A stretch of DNA of 14,462 nucleotides from Bacillota bacterium (GTDB taxonomy: Bacteria; Bacillota; UBA4882; UBA8346): positions 1-14,462 of the forward strand of contig JAEVYU010000082.1 in the NCBI GenBank assembly GCA_023392595.1. The letters run 5' to 3'. Position 1 is the first letter of the stretch. Each line of letters begins with the position of its first letter. The notes beneath the pieces were generated by a model. The model had not been told where the DNA came from. It ran no database searches and saw nothing but the letters and a program-made list of their open reading frames with translations. Positions 13,307 through 14,462 of this stretch are shown in pieces. The position numbers were made by a program, and so were the translations under genes.

Positions 13307-13687
13307 TTACCTTCCTTCGGCGAAATGTTCCTGGGCCTGGCGAATCATGTTCATGATGTGCTCGTCGTCCAGGGAATAGTAAACCATTTTTCCTTCCCGG
13401 ACGTATTTGACAAGCCGCAGGGCTTTTAAAAGCCGCAGATGATGGGAAACCGCCGGAAGAGTCATTTCTAAAATCACGGCAATATCACAAACACAAAGCT
13501 TCTGGTGGGCTAAAAGATATAAAATTTTAGTGCGGGTCTCATCGCCGAGGACTTTGAAAATTTCCGATAACCCGGCTACTTCCAGGGCTTTTTCCCGTAG
13601 ACCCTCAATATTGTTGTCTGACGGGCAAAAACTGTCACACATATCCGGGTTGTTGGAATGAGAATGAATTTTGGTTTCTTTTTCCAT
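13307..13687 (-). CDS. cadC: ArsR/SmtB-family metal-sensing repressor, CadC type
   Basis: A 126-residue winged-helix repressor. Two metal sites of the SmtB/CadC group are visible. The alpha3N site has Cys17-x3-Cys21 in the N-terminal arm with Cys65-x-Cys67 (LCVCD), matching Cys7/11/58/60 of CadC, the Cd/Pb sensing set. The alpha5 site is Asp108-x-His110-x10-His121-x2-Glu124, the Zn set at the dimer interface. Recognition helix: TLPAVSHHLRLLKALRLVKY. Metal binding should release it from DNA and turn on the exporter downstream. The start is the ATG at 13685-13687, 7 bases after GGAGG. An in-frame ATG at 13717 lies inside the operator and has no ribosome site. Confidence 0.92.
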   Translation of the reverse strand: MEKETKIHSHSNNPDMCDSFCPSDNNIEGLREKALEVAGLSEIFKVLGDETRTKILYLLAHQKLCVCDIAVILEMTLPAVSHHLRLLKALRLVKYVREGKMVYYSLDDEHIMNMIRQAQEHFAEGR

Positions 13688-13704
13688 GAGAGGGCCTCCA
13701 AAAA

Positions 13705-13730
13705 AACAATTAAGCAATTACTTAATTGTT
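13705..13730. promoter_or_regulatory. CadC-type operator
   Basis: Perfect 10-bp arms AACAATTAAG / CTTAATTGTT around CAATTA, right after the -10 box and over the likely transcription start. It matches the imperfect AT-rich inverted repeats bound by ArsR/SmtB repressors, and the neighbouring gene encodes such a repressor. Confidence 0.82.
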
Positions 13731-13759
13731 ATTATAAAAAAACTCTCCGCCTTTGTCAA
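13731..13759 (-). promoter_or_regulatory. consensus promoter of the cadC-cadA operon
   Basis: Minus strand TTGACA (13754-13759), 17 bases, TATAAT (13731-13736): both boxes perfect. Such a strong promoter is what a tightly repressed metal operon would need. Confidence 0.9.
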
Positions 13760-13775
13760 CCATAAATAATATTTT

Positions 13776-13813
13776 CCCCTGCGGTTTACACTAGTTTAAA
13801 AAAAGCGCAGGGG
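13776..13813 (+). promoter_or_regulatory. hairpin over the ribosome site of the small membrane gene
   Basis: CCCCTGCG (13776-13783) pairs perfectly with CGCAGGGG (13806-13813), enclosing a 22-base AT-rich loop. The right arm contains the best ribosome-site candidate (AGGGGA) for the gene starting at 13825. It could hide that site in RNA, or serve as a terminator-like element between divergent genes. Confidence 0.4.
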
Positions 13814-13824
13814 ATGGTATAGGC

Positions 13825-14136
13825 ATGAGAATTAAGAAAGTTAGTTATCGGTTATGGGTGATGATTGCCGGAATCGCGCTCCTGATTTTTGTGGGGATCC
13901 GTTATATGGCGCCTTTGATTTTTCAAACCCCCGGGCCGAACGTAAGCCGTCCCCAGCCGGTCCGCTACAGCTATTTCGTAATAGTGGATCAGGATACCGG
14001 GAAAACGATAGCCTATATTTCATCGGCCCCGGTTACCAAAGGGGATGAATACATCACGGGAGACAACCAACGCTATGTCGTTACAAGGCTTCGTGGCAAT
14101 AAAGCCTATGCAAAGCGGGGAGGAACCATCAAGTAA
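13825..14136 (+). CDS. small single-pass membrane or exported protein, unknown
   Basis: A 103-residue protein with a positively charged start (MRIKKVSYRLW), one membrane helix at about 12-32 (VMIAGIALLIFVGIRYMAPLIF), a short proline-rich linker (TPGPNVSRPQPV), and a compact soluble part with FVIVDQDTGKTIAYISSAPVTKGDEYIT followed by RYVVTRLRGNKAYAKR. The soluble part looks like a small beta-rich domain on the outer face. I recall comparable short anchored proteins in Peptococcaceae and related spore formers, annotated only as hypothetical. The ATG follows GGGGATGGTATAGGC, so the ribosome site is rather distant (about 10 bases) and may be masked by a hairpin. It is divergent from the cadC operon and followed by a terminator. 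No function is assigned. Confidence 0.75.
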   Translation: MRIKKVSYRLWVMIAGIALLIFVGIRYMAPLIFQTPGPNVSRPQPVRYSYFVIVDQDTGKTIAYISSAPVTKGDEYITGDNQRYVVTRLRGNKAYAKRGGTIK

Positions 14137-14194
14137 TCAAAATGAAGGGAATACCCTCGTTTTAGTTTTGATAGTGGGTACAGAAGAGGAAAGC

Positions 14195-14230
14195 AAAGGC
14201 CGGGGTGGGGAATCTCGGCTTTTCTGTTTT
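14195..14230 (+). terminator. rho-independent terminator after the small membrane gene
   Basis: AAAGGCCG (14195-14202) pairs with CGGCTTTT (14216-14223, one G-U) across a 13-base G-rich loop, and TTTTCTGTTTT follows. A weaker hairpin AGGG-AATA-CCCT (14148-14159) with T-rich DNA after it lies just before, and a perfect GCAAAGC-GG-GCTTTGC palindrome (14266-14281) just after. No gene is seen in 14231-14330. Confidence 0.6.
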
Positions 14231-14336
14231 CGCTCCTTCACTTTTTCAGCGGGATTAATGAACATGCAAAGCGGGCTTTGCGGTTTTAAATCCGGAGCAT
14301 TCGGGAACCCAATGTTTAAAAAAATAATCGTTGAAA

Positions 14337-14462
14337 GATAACGGTGATTGGAAAAAAGGTCGGGGCGGTGAGTGGGAAGTACAGGGCGATAAGTGCGCAG
14401 ACCGGGGCGGTAAGAAAAAAGGTCGGGGCGGTGAGTGCGGAGTACAGGGCGATGAGTGCGCA
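14337..14462. repeat. 21-bp tandem repeat with a 63-bp higher-order period, cut by the window end
   Basis: From 14358 five successive 21-bp units run exactly to the window end: units at 14358, 14379, 14400, 14421 and 14442. Units 1 and 4 (GGTCGGGGCGGTGAGTG...) are alike, and so are 2 and 5 (GTACAGGGCGAT-AGTGCGCA). Unit 3 starts GACCGGGGCGGTAAG and ends in A-rich DNA, giving an A-B-C triplet of 63 bp. Blocks 14351-14399 and 14414-14462 differ at 3 of 49 bases. A degenerate C-like unit precedes at 14337. Read from a TTG at 14331, one plus-strand frame stays open to the edge (GRGGE, VQGDKCA, DRGGKKK). No ribosome site precedes it, so coding is uncertain. Confidence 0.8.

Noticed and set aside
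14045..14341. 98-codon plus-strand frame
   Set aside because: Overlaps the small membrane gene in another frame and runs through the terminator; no ribosome site or recognisable content.
14337..14462. CRISPR or iteron origin
   Set aside because: Units are directly adjacent without spacers, and no replication initiator gene or DnaA boxes are visible.

Overview
The window looks like an accessory stretch of a low-to-medium-GC, spore-forming or related anaerobic Bacillota (Clostridia/Peptococcaceae-like) chromosome. The basis is strong AGGAGG-type ribosome sites, TTG starts, near-consensus sigma-A promoters, and gene families typical of that phylum. No rRNA, tRNA or CRISPR was seen, and the species cannot be named from this sequence.

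Left part (1-2010): the start of an MBL-fold hydrolase gene (minus strand), then a graveyard. A pyridoxamine 5'-phosphate oxidase-like gene is broken by frameshifts and two stops. Divergent from it is a HxlR-type regulator with a frameshifted start and a shortened wing. A short scrap of IS256-type transposase follows. A cluster of four related 9-3-9 palindromes (1784-1910) sits in AT-rich DNA with no gene next to it that it obviously serves.

Middle (2011-7165): all intact genes are on the minus strand. They are an MFS exporter with its own promoter, an iron-sulfur-type flavodoxin reductase, an SDR dehydrogenase, an O-methyltransferase and an AraC regulator with a cupin sensor domain. A palindromic GC-rich intergenic repeat lies between the SDR and methyltransferase genes.

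Metal region A (6257-9310): a minus-strand run of His-tailed MarR regulator, small leader ORF, CDF metal exporter, DtxR-type regulator and AraC regulator. It starts from a clear promoter flanked by two GTTAGG-nn-CCTAAC operators. The DtxR-type protein has lost the classical metal ligands and carries Cys at three of those positions. The CDF protein has an unusual HxxxD/DxxxD transport site. The MarR protein ends in a tail with nine histidines. I regard this as the most interesting unit: a candidate metal-efflux module with altered sensing chemistry. A decayed nitroreductase gene lies divergent from it.

Right part (9729-14462): an unknown four-helix membrane protein faces a second metal unit on the minus strand. 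That unit is a CadC-type ArsR repressor, a CadA/ZntA-type P-type ATPase with two metal-binding domains, and an isoprenylcysteine-methyltransferase-like membrane enzyme. Its promoter is consensus TTGACA-17-TATAAT followed by a 10-bp-arm operator. Divergent from it is a small single-helix secreted or anchored protein. The window ends in a 21-bp tandem repeat with a 63-bp higher-order period that runs off the edge.

Together the region holds two separately regulated heavy-metal efflux systems plus redox and drug-export genes. Relics of two flavoenzyme genes and one regulator show that it is being remodelled.
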